NCBI GenBank assembly: GCA_005408345.1 | Contig: SEMN01000539.1 | Coordinates: 248,001 to 312,000 of the forward strand | Length of the DNA: 64,000 nt | Direction: 5' to 3' | Source: Macquaria australasica | Taxonomy: Eukaryota > Chordata > Actinopteri > Centrarchiformes > Percichthyidae | Shown: positions 17,332 to 30,138 of the stretch, in pieces | Layout of the letters: every line of letters begins with the position of its first letter | Numbering within the stretch: the first letter of the stretch is position 1 | Made by a program: the position numbers and the translations under genes | Notes under the pieces: model-generated | The model's input: only the letters and a program-made list of their open reading frames with translations | What the model was told of the DNA's origin: nothing | Database searches by the model: none

Positions 17332-20300
17332 ATGGAGCTTAAGGTCTGGGTGGATGGACTCCAGAGGGTCGTCTGTGGGGTCACTGAGGCAACCACCTGC
17401 CAGGAAGTGGTGATTGCTCTGGCACAGGCCATAGGTAGGTCATTTTCTGCAATAAAACCACACACAAGCACACCTGAGATACAAGCAGACCTGTTAGAAC
17501 TTTCTACTTAGTTGTATTTTTGACTTCCTAATGCAGTGAAATTTGAATTTGATTCAGTAATTATGAATTGGGCTATGTCCATTAAACTCATACCCAGGTG
17601 ATTCAATACGATGCATCAGTTACTAGATTGACTGCTGCACACAAGGATCACCTAATAGATCTTTAGGTTGGTTTTAGTATTTTAGTAATCATGTTTCTTG
17701 CTCACATGTATGAATGAATCAGCTGTTGTCAGCTGTGAATCTAGAATGATTTTTAGAACTGCTGTCTTTAAAAACATTGGTAGCTAAATATCAAGCAATA
17801 ATGAAACAAGCAATATTTCTTGTTGGCAAACAGCATTGTGTACACCAAGGATTGTATGCGTCTGGTTTTGTGATTAAGTTACACCACTGATATTAGATGG
17901 TGTGTTGGTTTCACAGGGAACATTAAATGACATTTTCCACATCTCCCTTGCTGAATTCCTGACCCAAAGCCACTTTTGTCACTGAGTTATTCCCAGTCTT
18001 GTCAAACTACTTCTCCATATCACACTCGGGAAGTGCTGGTGAAATTCAGGCAATGCATTTGGTTAGAAAAGGGTTCAGACAATCCAGGCTGTTGGCAAAA
18101 TTTAAACCAGTGAAATTCTGCTTCATGTTAGTTACAGGTTGATCTGACCGTATAATACTTCCATGTTAGCTACACCTCTATCTTAAAGTCGTTTGTACAA
18201 GACGACGGACTACTAACCTAAAAATGTCTTTCTCTTTTGTAATGCATTGAAGCCTTTTCATCAAGTGTATTGTTAAGCATTCATCAACACACAACTGTAA
18301 TCTGAGTATAAGGCTCTCCAAAATGCCAAATTGCCTTTAGTTACCTGAAAAGAAGTCCTTATGAAGTGAACAAGTATTTGAGTCTCCTGCCTACATGTTA
18401 AGCTCCTGCTGAGATACAGGGTCATAGTCGGAGGCTTCATTGGTACTTTCTTGGATCCAAGCACACCCTCTTCCCATATGGCTCCTTCAGGAACGGGGGC
18501 ACTTGAGCAGACTGTATTGACATCACTTCCCACAAAGCGCGAGTAGGAAGAGGGAAAGTCTGACTCATCCCTCAGTCTCCTGCCAAACTGAAAAAGCAGT
18601 ACTTCTGAGCCCCCTCCTCCTGCCTTTTTTTTCTATTAAAAACATATACACCATGTTAAGTGATCAGACATCAATATTGATTTAGTACTTTGGCATTTTA
18701 TTTGTGTTTCTGTCTACACACTACTGTATTGTCAAGTTTTCTCTAAACAGCATTAAGCAATGTATTTCTTATAAACATTGAATCAAATGTAATGTGAAAG
18801 GGTTGCTCGTATTGCTGAACCCACTGAGAAACACCCATCACTGCAGGTCTATGTAGTTTTTAGGTGATTGTTCTGTTTTCCAGCCTGCATTTTTACTGTA
18901 TGGTTGTGCCTTAAGGCTCTCATTGCACTTATAAAACCACTGGGAGCTGTTTTCTGAAACCACACTCAAACAAGCTGGTTGAAAGTTGAACTTTTCAATT
19001 GTTAGGTGGCCGGAAACATGACTCCAACAGAATGATAATGCTGCTCTGTTTCTGCTAAATGTGTAAGAAGACAGTTGTTTGCTAACATCTTACAGATGAT
19101 GGTAAACCATGGCTGCTTTTCTGTGAGTTCATTTTGCAATCTTTCTGCCCCTTAGTGGTCAAAATTGCTTAAAGCAGCTTTACATGAAAGTCAGAATCCT
19201 TACAATTTAGCATAACCATCTACCAGCATACGAATCTGTTACAAGTCCATGTTTTTTGTAAGTATGTTGTTCTGTTGTGTTGTTTACAGGTCGCACTGGG
19301 AGATACACTCTGGTAGAAAAATGGCGGGACACCGAGCGTCACCTAGCCCCTCATGAGAGCCCTGTGGCTTCTCTGAACACCTGGGGCCAGTATGCTGGTG
19401 ACGTCCAGCTGATTCTGCATCGCACAGGCCCCTCCCTGACTGAAGGACCCCCTCTCAGGGGACCTGAACGTGGGCTGCATCGGCAGAGCCTCCCTCCCCT
19501 TGCAAAGCTTCGTCATCCCAACGATCGTTCCCTCCGTCGCCGTGAACCACGCCGCAAGTCTCTCACATTCACCGGTGCACCCAGAGGCCTTAGGGAGATA
19601 CTGAGCGGAGGCCGAATCAGCGAGGCTGAGGCCAAACGAAGACTCCTGCATGGAAATCACCACCATGCAGGACCAGCCATCGGAACAGCATCGCCTGGTC
19701 TGTGGGCCTGCCGTATGGAAGATCTGGTCAGACTGGTCGGTCTACAGAGAGAGACTCTCAATGTGCTGGAGAAAAAGCTGGAGGCCTATGAGGCAGAGCT
19801 GCAGGTCTGGGCTGAAGGGCGAGGGGGGCGAGGTGGAGGGTGCATTAGGGACACAGGTGGAGGAGGAGGAGGAGGAGGGCTGATTGAGGAGATCCTGAGG
19901 CTGGAGAAGCATCTGAGGAAGAACGAGGTGGAGATGGAGGAGGAGGAGTTTTGGGCCACTGAGCTGCAGATTGAGCTAGAGAGTGAGAGGCAGCTGGAGG
20001 AAAGACTGCAGGAGCTACGAGGACGCCTGCAGGGCTGTGAACTGCAGATTGATGAAAAGCTGGCAATGGTACAGGTGTGCTATGTGTGGGAGATTTTTGG
20101 GATATTGAATAAAAAAACCTATATTTTAGTAGCAGGTTTTGGGAAAAGATAAAAATAACCAGCTAAGAATCAAAGAATTAGAATTCCTTAGTCGGTTCTT
20201 GTTCATCATGGTTGTTCAGCTATTACCAGTCGTTCTAGTGATGTTTGTATATTGTAGTAGTTGGTTTCCTTCTTTTTCCATATCTATTTGTGTCTTTGTC

Positions 20301-23300
20301 CGATCAGGGTGTAGAGGCAGGCCTGGAAGAGGAGCGGCTGCAGAGGGAGCGGCAGGAGACCCAGTGGGTCACTGAGGCAGAGGCTCGGGCTCAGGTCCTC
20401 AGGGTCAAAGCAGAATTGAAAGCCCAGGAGAGACAAGCTGTCCAGCTGGAGAGCAGCTGCAGAGCTGTGGACAGGTCACTTGGACAAAGCAGCAAGAAAC
20501 TGCAGGTGAGACATAAGCATGCATTCGAGTACTTAATTTTCATTACCCTGAGGTTTTCTTTGATGAAAATAGTGCTGCAGGGTGATGTAGTGATAAGGGT
20601 GACCATCCATCAGTAAGAATGCGTTGAAGCATCTGCATTGTGGGCAATGTAGGCGCTAGCTTTTGACCAGGCAGAAGAATGCGTGGAATAAAAAAGACAC
20701 AATATCTCTGGTTATGTTGCATCAATTTTAATTCTTGTCTTCTTTTTATTTATTTTTTTGTCTGTCCATCATGAATCTGACAGTGTTATAGTGGTGTAAT
20801 GCTAAATTGGTGGAGTGCTCTTTTAAGTATCAGTCAGTTTAGAAACAATAGAATATCACAAAAATAAGCTAATAAAAATGGTCAAATAATGCTCATCATT
20901 TTCAGAAATTTGATTCTGATTTGTTTGCTATGTGTAAAACTAGGTGCTTTCTGGTGTGTGTTTCAATTATTCAAACACCAAACCAGAAAAATGAAGATGC
21001 TTAATTTGAGTTTTTCCAATGTGACAAATAATGTGAGAAATGGGCTAGTAAATATGTGAGTTATGACACTGTATTTTAGCTGGGAGTACGAGTGTCAGCC
21101 TTGAGTAGTCAATCTGTGTCTCACTTACATCAGAGGTGGTGTCAGTTGGTATTCAACAAAACGATGATGAATACAGTATGATCATGTTCATGCTAGTGCA
21201 AGACACCAGATGTGTTTTGATCCTGTTGGATAATAACTAAGATTGACAAAGGACTTGGAGATTTAAAGTAATATTGCTAGTGTCTGGACACAGTCTCATA
21301 TAATCTGTATCTGTAGATGTCAGTCAGTTTCAAGCTGCTGGTAATGCTTTCATGTTTCCTGAAGAATCACTCTCTCATACTGTTTCATTGAAGGACATGC
21401 AGCACGAGCTGGAGCTGCTGACCAAGGAGCTCAGGCAGGTCAACCTGCAGCAGTTCATCAAGCAGACCGGCACCAAGGTCACTGTGCTGCCGGCTGAACC
21501 CTCTGAGGATGAAAGCACTCACAATAGTCATGGTATAGGTAATATCATTTTGTTATATACATTAAATGGGTGAATTTTGTTCTCTTAAGGAATATCCTTT
21601 GGACTTAAACATTTAACTAATGCCACAGGACATACTTCAAATAAAAGGGTACAGTCACGTATAGTGTTATGTATGCCCAGGTATCTCTTGCACTTGACAT
21701 AAATGACAAGTAGGGACTTGACCTTGTATGTACAGTATGTAGCTGGTGACATAGGGGTCAGTTAAGTCTAACTGGTCTGACCCAAGACAGGAATTACAAC
21801 TTAATCATATGTCAAAGTACTTGCTATCTGGGGATAAATGTTGCTCTTTGGTTGTCATTCACACAGGCGACACATGGCTTATTTTTATTAAAGTGCATGA
21901 AGTGCAGTCTGTCTTTGAGTCTGCATCAGTAAAGTCATTTTGTTCCATCAATGCTCTTATTATTTTTCTACCTCATGTCTTGACAGCCTGCTGAGAGAAA
22001 ATGACTCAGCTTAGTGTTCAAGTGTGAGTGTGTGTGTTGTGTACGTGAGAAAGATTGTGATAGAGAAAATGGGGAGGGGGTGGGGGTAGTGGAGAGTACA
22101 GTATTAGTTTTTACCCACTCCAGTGGCAATTATAGTCTCCATGCCAACAGCTGCCCGGATACAGGCAGACCTGGCGTCATTCATTCACCCTGCTTTCTCT
22201 GTCCATCCTTCACTCGTTCCATCATGCTGTCCCTCTATCACATGCTCAGCAGTTTCTGTGATGATGGGCTCATTGGACCAAAGCTCTGTCATCCTACAGG
22301 AGACTAGCAGAGAGCTGACACATAAACTAAGAGCACTGAATGATGGGAGAGCTGTCGCAATGCAATAGAGGCTATCCACATCAACTATAATCGGCCAGCT
22401 GGTTGTTAAAAGCGTTACATTAATATAGTACTAACGGCGTATTTAGTGACAAGTAGTAATTAAGACTGACTTTCAGAAACAAGTTTGAGGTGAAATTACA
22501 GCAGTGCATTATGTGTTGTAACCAGAGACATAACCACCAGCTTGTAAAATAAAGCTTGGAAGCAAAGTGCTGCACACTCTATATTGGATCTCATGTTGCA
22601 CTTGAATTTGAGAAAACAAAAGTTTTTTTTCAATCCAGTCTACTCCTAAATTAATTGCATGTCTGTGTGAGACATGGAGTGGTCTATGGAGAAACAAGTG
22701 CTCGCAGTAACACTGGTGGTTAACAGTTTACACCTACTTGATTGGATTTTGGTTAAAATTGTGTCAACCAACACAAATCTTAACTTGAACATCTCACCTC
22801 TCCAAAGAGCCCAGATATTTTCCTGATTGCGTGACATGTACAGTACTTCATCACTGCATCGGTTAGACCAGTACATCTCTTTATTAAACTTAATGGTGAT
22901 GGATTCCAATTGTGAAAAGTAATGAATCAAGTGTTCATGTCCTTCTAGTAACCTTCCAGTTCATGAGTTTAAAATCAGCAAGCACTTTTGTGCCTGGCCG
23001 TAAAATTCAATGCATCGGCTGATTCCCTGCATGGCTCAGTACTGCCCCCTGGTGGCACCATAGCAGCAATACGGTGTAGCATACACAGGGATCTGGTTGT
23101 TTTTTTTAATCAGGTCATTTATTGGTATTTATTATGAATTTAAATTCAGAAAATACATTTGAAAAAAAAAAATCAATAATACAAAAATATGTGTGAAAAT
23201 CTGACTATACATTTTCAGCACCAAACCTTTAATGTACACTTTTATTTATATTAGGTGTCTAATTTTCTTTCTTTCCTGTGTTTTTATACTCAAGATTTAG

Positions 23301-23416
23301 TTCCCCTGTCTGGCTCCCTGAAGCGTCCCGTGTCGTCACACCCGAAGTCCAGTCACCTCCGGGTCCTCCACAGCCCCCACAGTTCTGGCCTGAACCCAGA
23401 GGGGATCTATGTGTGA
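17332..23416 (+). CDS. rassf8: RASSF8 Ras-association/coiled-coil protein
   Basis: N-terminal RASSF family scaffold; RASSF8 is reported to act at cell junctions and as a tumour suppressor (known). Five coding exons: 17332-17434, 19290-20074, 20308-20505, 21394-21538 and 23295-23416, closing to 450 residues against about 419 in human. Residues 1-82 (MELKVWVDGLQRVVCGVTE..., to DVQLILHRTGPSL) are the RA domain. RREPRRKSLTFTG follows, then a long Glu/Leu/Gln-rich coiled coil from about 178 to 400 ending ELRQVNLQQFIKQTGTKVTV. The last exon has GSLKRP and the conserved end NPEGIYV. Odd: a glycine-rich insert, about residues 211-231 (partly a GGA codon repeat at 19858-19879), accounts for much of the extra length. 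The acceptor for the first coding exon is at 17231-17232. Confidence 0.95.
23038..23058 (-). promoter_or_regulatory. CTCF-type core motif
   Basis: Minus strand reads GCCACCAGGGGGCAGTA, an exact fit to the CTCF core consensus. It lies in the rassf8 intron just before the last exon, inside a short GC-rich island within AT-rich sequence. Binding is inferred from the motif. Confidence 0.5.
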
Positions 23417-25410
23417 GACAGCTCTGCTTGGAGGGGACGCATCATGTCTCCCCTCCATAGCCCATTTCACTCCAGAACACATTTGTAAGTGGATATCTTT
23501 GTACAGGATACCTCAGTAGCACACTACTATGCACTGTTGTCTCAATTACCTGAAGGCAGCCTTGAGTGTGAAGACTCAAATAGTGAAGGAACGATGTCGA
23601 TCATTAAATGGAAGTCATGGAGCACTTGGTGGGAATGAAAGATGGTTAGAAGCTATGGCATGAAGAACAACACACAGCAGCAGCACCACGTGTCATGGTT
23701 GCACAGTCTCTGAACATATTAGGACTTTCTAAATGTCAGGCTGTTGTGGATTTCATTTATAAACATATCCACTTAATGTACTTTTACTCTCACTTTAGTA
23801 CCTGCTGAATGATTTGTATTGTTTTATCACTAGCATCATGATTCAAAACTATTGCCTTTGAACCGTATTCTTGAGAATCTTGGTATGTGAATCTATGAAC
23901 TATATCTCTAAAATCATATGTAATTTTGGCAGTGAATACGTTTTACCCAGCATAATGACTGGTTTTTATCCAAGTAATGAAGGATCCACTTGTGTCTATA
24001 GTAAAACCGTCTAGAATATATCATTTTGCATATCAGAATTTATTCCTATAGCTCTGACCGTCTGCTCATGTTAAAACTATGCACAAATGGTTAATAGTTT
24101 TGTTACTGAAGAATGTTACTGTTCTGTACGCACCAAAATGACGGCTTACTGTAAATATGTTTTCTTACTTTTCGGCTTTATTTAGTGAATTATTATATTT
24201 TATTACAAAGCGGTGCATTCACAGTTACAAAAATGCAATGCCCTCATTCCCGCAGTAATATCTGCATAATGAAACAGTGTTAATTATCATCTTAAGCTGA
24301 TTTTTTTTTTTGTGTTTTTTTTTTTGTTATTAAGATGAGTAAACAGTATATTTTTGCCAAATGTGTTATGCTTGTTTTTCTGTAAGGATCGGTGGCCAAA
24401 GATTAGCAGGTCTTGTTGCATGATTGTGTTGTTAATATAGCCATATCTGGATGTGCAGAGCACCCCACAGTGCAGTAAATCAGTTAGGTGAATCTAAAAA
24501 TGGTGGCATGTATGTAATAATACAATGGATTGCTACAGCTACAGTGCGTATGAGAGTGTGAGTGAGTCAGTGATTAAAGACGTGTGTGTGCAGAGTCAGA
24601 ATAGCCAAGGTATGAAGCCCCTCTTAGGTTGTAGTTCAGCTGCTAATCACATCAAAGTGCCTTATATTCATTCCACAGTTGGTGTATTCAAATAATGTAC
24701 AGTACAGCTTTAGTAGAGACATTGAAGCAATGATCGTAGTCAGTTTAGATCGAGATGTCGCTAGATGTGGTAGTGCCACATTGCTGCACAGAGAGAAATA
24801 GCAATAGCACAGCAACAAAGAGGAAACTAGAATTATGTTTTTTCTGTCAATATTTTGTAGAAATGTCAGTGGAAGGAACATTATTGATAGTGCTTTCCAC
24901 TTTGCTACTGTATTATTGTCACCATTACACTATGTGCTGTAAAATGCATTCACGTTTAATCTGATTTATTTCATCATGCAACACATACTGTATACTGTAG
25001 TCACCAGTTTAGATCAGTACTGTCACCCAGGAAGAAATAGCTGATGGAAGTCCACCCTGTAACATTCACTATCTACAAAAACACATCCTCACTGCAGTGT
25101 CTCTCTCTGCTTTTCAGTCAAAGGAGAGACCTGTTTTAAAAAAATCTTCTGTGATAGTCTATATATTGGGGTGGATTTTCCCTTTAAGAAACCACTTGTG
25201 TGCATTTTCCACCGTGGGATGAGACATAGCTGTGGTCACTGTTTACAACCATATATGTTCTAGAGAACTGTAAGATGTCGACTGTACATAACCTGTTTTT
25301 ATTTTTTTTCCCTGCCTTAATATACTGCAAAGTGTTGACAGATGTATGGCTGTAACTGGCTGCTGATATGACATGGATTGCATGATTCAATAAACCATCT
25401 GACAAAATTA
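23417..25410 (+). other. rassf8: RASSF8 3' UTR with polyadenylation signal
   Basis: About 2 kb after the TGA, AT-rich and without coding similarity. A canonical AATAAA at 25389-25394 marks the likely transcript end at about 25410. It faces the convergent bhlhe41 3' end about 1 kb away. Confidence 0.6.
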
Positions 25411-26425
25411 GATGTGTCACAACTGGTGCTGGTGGTGTTTGTAACTATTTGCCTGTGGGTGTAAATGAGGAGGGGTTTGTACTGTATTGTACTGAATGTG
25501 CTGTAAATGTTTTTCAAGCTTTTCACCACTAGATGGAGACCTTTACTCAGGAATAGGAGAACCATGGACACAACATGACAACATGGAGAATGAAGGGAAA
25601 ACAACTTTTTTCCCCCCACAGAAATGTGAGTGTATAAATTCATATTCATGCATTTAATGAACAATGTCACTTGGCTTCACAGGAGATTTATAAGAGGATC
25701 TGATAAAATAAGGGCAAAATGTATTTGCTTAAACTTACAAAGTTGCTCTCACTGGTGAATGAAGATACTGACAGAACCTTATTGTTATTTGGGCTGAGGA
25801 AGAAAGTGTAAAGTTTAAAAGACTGTTGGTGGAAATGGGGGCCTGGGCTGCACCTTTAAGGCAACATGCGAGATCTTTCCAAACCTTGAAAGGCATGAAT
25901 TGGCAGTAATTGGACTTCATTGTTGCCAGGATCACTAGAAAGCATAAAGTCAGAACATGGAAGTTTCAAGACTGATGAAATTATTCATAAAGATTAAAAC
26001 AATATTGCAGTAAGCCAGTTAATGGCAACACCAAAGACTGGATTTGATCCTGCTTAAAGCTTTTGACAGGTTGGGAGGAGGCCCCTTGTTTTTCATCAGC
26101 CTGTACAGACTGAGGGTAATCTCACTTCATCATCCTTTTATCACATGACATTTGTTTAAAGCCTTGGCTTACTGTACATTCCTCTGCTGTGACCTGTCAG
26201 CTGATTACAGTCTTAGAAACAATACATCTACTGGACTACCAGTATTGTTTATTCAGAAATGCTATTAGTCATACTGTTTTCTGAACTGTTTGTCTTGTGC
26301 TGAGCATACATGAATTGGTGTCTTACAGTGTGCATTGTTCCTCGTGACCTAAATATTTCAAATGTATTTGTTGGAACAGTTTCACATACACTCACTGAAG
26401 TTGTGTTAAATAAGAAGAAGCCTGC
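25410..26425. other. Intergenic space between convergent rassf8 and bhlhe41
   Basis: No gene visible. Contains a CTCF-like CCACTAGATGGAG at 25526-25538 (one mismatch to consensus) and otherwise unremarkable AT-rich sequence. Confidence 0.5.
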
Positions 26426-28206
26426 AGAGTTTAGTTTTGATATTTATTTTACAACTCATCAGCAATAATTTAGAACAGCATATGTGAAAAGCATTAACGA
26501 AATGTGCAACAGTTGCTCAGTTAAATCTTTAAAAAAAAAAATCCATAGACTTCTACAACATTGACAGACATGTATACTTTATGGTATATTCACAAAAACC
26601 TATTTACAGACGCACATGCCACTTTATATAACAGTTGATAACAGATTTGAGGCAAAACCAGCTGAAGAAAACTACAAAAGCAATGTCATGTATGCAAAAT
26701 ACAATGAAAATCATCTGTTTATTCAGTCGTGTGAAACTTAAAAAAGCTGAACAACACTACAGTTGCAGGAATTAAGCTCTTAGAAAACAGGCCAAGATAA
26801 AGTTAAAGATCCTAAAACGGCAATGATCATAACTGATGGTCACATGACCACAGCTTCTTTCCCACCTTTGTCAAATATTTGAAAAGAGAGGTTTTACATA
26901 ATGATAGCATAACATAGATTCTGGGACAGTCTGGCATGTAGTGGAGTGCAGGGTTTTCAAATCTCATTGTGATTTGAATCATTTTGCCTGTAGAAGTGTT
27001 TTGTTAAATTGGGCAAATAACTTAATCACCACTTTACTGTGTGCATGAAATCATCACAAAGCATGTGGTGTCTCTGCTCTTTCTTTTAAAATTAAGTCTT
27101 TTTTTTTTTTTTATTTCAAGACAACTCAACACAATAAAAAGGTTCAAAGAGAACTACAGTGATAGACTTTTTAAAATGATGAGGTGACTGTTGGGGGAGG
27201 GGGTAAAAGCAGAAAAAAGTGCACTTTACGTCTCAGAGTAAAGATCATTCTACATACAAACTTTAACAGCTGGGAAAATACAGGTACATTCAATATCAAA
27301 GATCTATAAGGTGCTATCCTACAATGTTTCCTGGAGGTTCAGGAGGTCACTGCATCTCTGTGCTGAAATGCTTCATTCAGGGGACGTACAATATGCTGGT
27401 CAAGCAGCCCCTTGTGAATGAAGGGTTTCTTCTTTTCATTATTCTGAATGATTTCAGTGATTTTCTTTTTTTTTTCTTTCCTCACAAGAACACATAAGTA
27501 AAGGAAACCAGAGTAAACTCAGATCTGTAAAAATGAGTAGAGGGCAATCAGGCATAATACCTTCCCACCCCCATGATTTCGTTATTATAAATGTGTAATT
27601 GTTAAAGTAGCTGATTTTTTGTATTTGTTGTTAATGATGGAGATGTTGTATACCATGGACGGTAATGTGCCTCCCATTCAGCCTACCCCATGCGAGGTTG
27701 GGGATGAGGTACTTTGGGGGTTACACTTCCAGGAGCACTTGTTTTATAGGCCCATTTAGTGCACATTTTACATGTTCATGGATCAGACTGTCTTCCAGGT
27801 AATACATATTTACAGTCAGAGTCAGCCAAGCTCTTAATAACCTTGGCAGAGGTCAGTTGCAACTTCATACATCCAACGAGACTCGCTGATTGGGATATTG
27901 CGCACTGTTATAGTACTCAAAGTTTGGCACCAATGCTGCCATTTCAAAATATTTTATCAAAGAGGATAAAAAACTAACTCCAGCACAACACAGCCGTGTA
28001 TTTATGTCAATCATTGTCGATAATCGTTTAGATTGATTAATCTAGCATAAGTGCAAAAGGCACACGCCGTCACAACTGTCCCCTGTTACGCCAAGATATT
28101 GTACATGAGAGTATCTTCTGTGAAACCTCGTTTTAAAACTCGCCTAGTTTTAAAAAATGAAATACATAAACTCCTCAGCAGAATGCACGGAAAGGTAACA
28201 GACAAA
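26425..28206 (-). other. bhlhe41: BHLHE41 3' UTR
   Basis: Minus-strand sequence after the stop codon. AATAAA (reverse of TTTATT at 26443-26448) is a plausible poly(A) signal, giving a UTR of about 1.8 kb; another AATAAA is near 27110. No coding potential recognised. Confidence 0.5.
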
Positions 28207-30138
28207 TTAGCTCGTTTGACAAGCAGAAAACCGATCATGTGGACTCTCCTCAGCCACGTCACCCTCCCCGTCGTCACTCGTGGGACTTTCCTCGCGCTCC
28301 TCAGGTGAGCCTGTCTCAGCCTCGTGTGACTCGTCGCTGTCTGGACTGTGGGAGTCGTTGGACTGAGAAGACGCTCCAAAGTGCGCAGACAAGCCGGGGA
28401 AAGCGGCAGCAGCAGCAGCAGCAGCAGCAGCCGCTGACGCGTGTGCAGGGTATAGCCAGGGGAAAGGGGATGCAAGAGCGGCTGCCGCTGGGTACATGTA
28501 CTTATCAATGTTGCTTTTATCGAAAAAGGGCATATAAGACGCAGCGGCCGAGGGGTTGATGAAGTAGAAAGGCATGCAAATAGGCGTCTGCTGTCCAACA
28601 CTGCTTATTCCCATCAGAGAGTTCATAAACGCCAGATCGGGCCTGGTGGGATCTGTGCCCCCTAACCCGTTCCCAGGCCAGTTCATCTTTGGTTTTTTGG
28701 CAGCGCGATCATCTCCAAACTCTTGCTTGATCTTCACTGCTTTATGTCCCTGCGCCTTATTGCGCTCACATTCTTTATCTTTGCCATCGCTCTTTTCAGC
28801 CTCGCCCCCGTATCCACTGTCCGTGTCTGTGTCATTCTCGTTAAGCTCCCCGCCCTGGGTCCTCTGGATGACCGGGACACAGTTGGCTTGGCTGTCGGCT
28901 TTCTGCCCATCCTGTGCGTCCCCGGCGGGTAGCTGGTGCTGGAGAGGCGGCGCGCCGGGCTGGAACTGCGCCAACACCTTGTGAAGGTGGTTGATGAGCT
29001 GCGCGCACCTCTGCTCTCGCGTCGTCCAGTTCTCAAACTGACTCAGGTGCTGCAGGACCTCTTTGGCACAGGCCTGGAACCCGGAGTGGAACGCATCCAG
29101 ATCTGCATGAATGGAAGATTTCATCGATCGGTCCCCTGCGAAACATGCAGTTCAAAGATTAACAGATCATTATTCTGTAAGGTGTAGCACATCATTAGCT
29201 AATGGCAAGAAGAAGCGGACGCGTGTCATCAGCACGTTTTATTATTCTGTTGTGGTATTCTCAAAATGCGCATTATCTCTATACCTTTTATTAGTTCTGT
29301 TCGTGCACATGTTCTGCTATTGTAAACACGGCCTTTCTCTATACAGGGACTAATAAAGTTTCATATAAGCCAACCAGTTTAGTAATGCAACCCAATCTCA
29401 CTGAAAATAATCAAGTTGGTTCGTCTTACCATTCTGCAGAGCGATGATCTTTTGGTGCTGCTGCTCAGTGACAGCAGTCAGTGCGTTTAAATGTTTCAAT
29501 GTTAACTCCAGGACAACTGCTTTCTCCAAATGCCCGAGCGTCTACGGAGAAAAACAAAGGATCAGTTGGCTGTTTACGAGATCTCTGTCACGTAAAACCA
29601 GGTTCGCTGAGCACGTAAAAACTTTTTGTAGCGTCATGATCTCACCGAAAGCTTCAGATGTTCGGGTAACAAATCCTTCAGCTGGCCAATGCATTCGTTG
29701 ATCCTGTCTCTCCTCTTCTTCTCTATCAACCGGTGTGGTAACTTGTATGCGTCCTGCTGGCAAAAACACAAGCGTTTGCTGTATTAAAACACATATAAAG
29801 TTACTGTGTTATACATATGAATTCTACTGAATTTCATGGACACATAAGCTGGTTAATGAAAACAACAAATTCAATATTTAAAGATTCCCTTAGTATAAAA
29901 CAAATCGCGCGCACCTTCCCACCATCCTCTCGCTTTATTCCTCTTTTGGATTTGCACATGTAGAGAGAGGGGTAATCCACCCTAAAGTAAAGAGGAATGT
30001 GTCCGATTATTCACCAGGTTGTTATAACAGTTTATTTCAACAGAGTTTGACAGAGTTTGCCAAAAGCGACACTCACCCCAAGAAATCTGCGTGCTCCATG
30101 AACTGCCTATCCTGTAAATGCGGTATTCTTTCATCCAT
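28207..30138 (-). CDS. bhlhe41: BHLHE41 (DEC2/SHARP1) bHLH-Orange transcriptional repressor
   Basis: Nuclear repressor that binds E-boxes and antagonises CLOCK/BMAL1; linked to circadian and sleep control (known). Five exons: 30077-30138, 29915-29981, 29646-29753, 29430-29541, 28207-29135, total 425 residues with all phases closing. Residues 1-9 MDERIPHLQ are the conserved N-terminus. The bHLH spans about 44-105 with the DEC-type proline in LPHRLIEKKRRDRINECI. The Orange domain covers about 128-165 (DLDAFHSGFQACAKEVLQHL). ENDTDTDSGYGGEAE (216-230) is a family signature. IKQE (about 252-255) fits a SUMO site. There is a 12-residue poly-alanine tract at 351-362. DEC1 lacks this Ala-rich tail, so dec2 is favoured; SSPN and ITPR2 neighbours agree. 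No WRPW end, as expected for DEC proteins. Confidence 0.96.
28400..28432 (-). repeat. bhlhe41: Coding trinucleotide repeat (poly-alanine, BHLHE41)
   Basis: A GCA/GCT run on the minus strand encodes most of the 12-alanine tract in the C-terminal repression region. Pure triplet repeats of this kind often vary in length between individuals. Confidence 0.8.

Noticed and set aside
28574..28984. Long plus-strand open frame (136 codons) opposite BHLHE41
   Set aside because: Fully antisense to the well-supported BHLHE41 coding exon; composition reflects the GC-rich coding sequence on the other strand.
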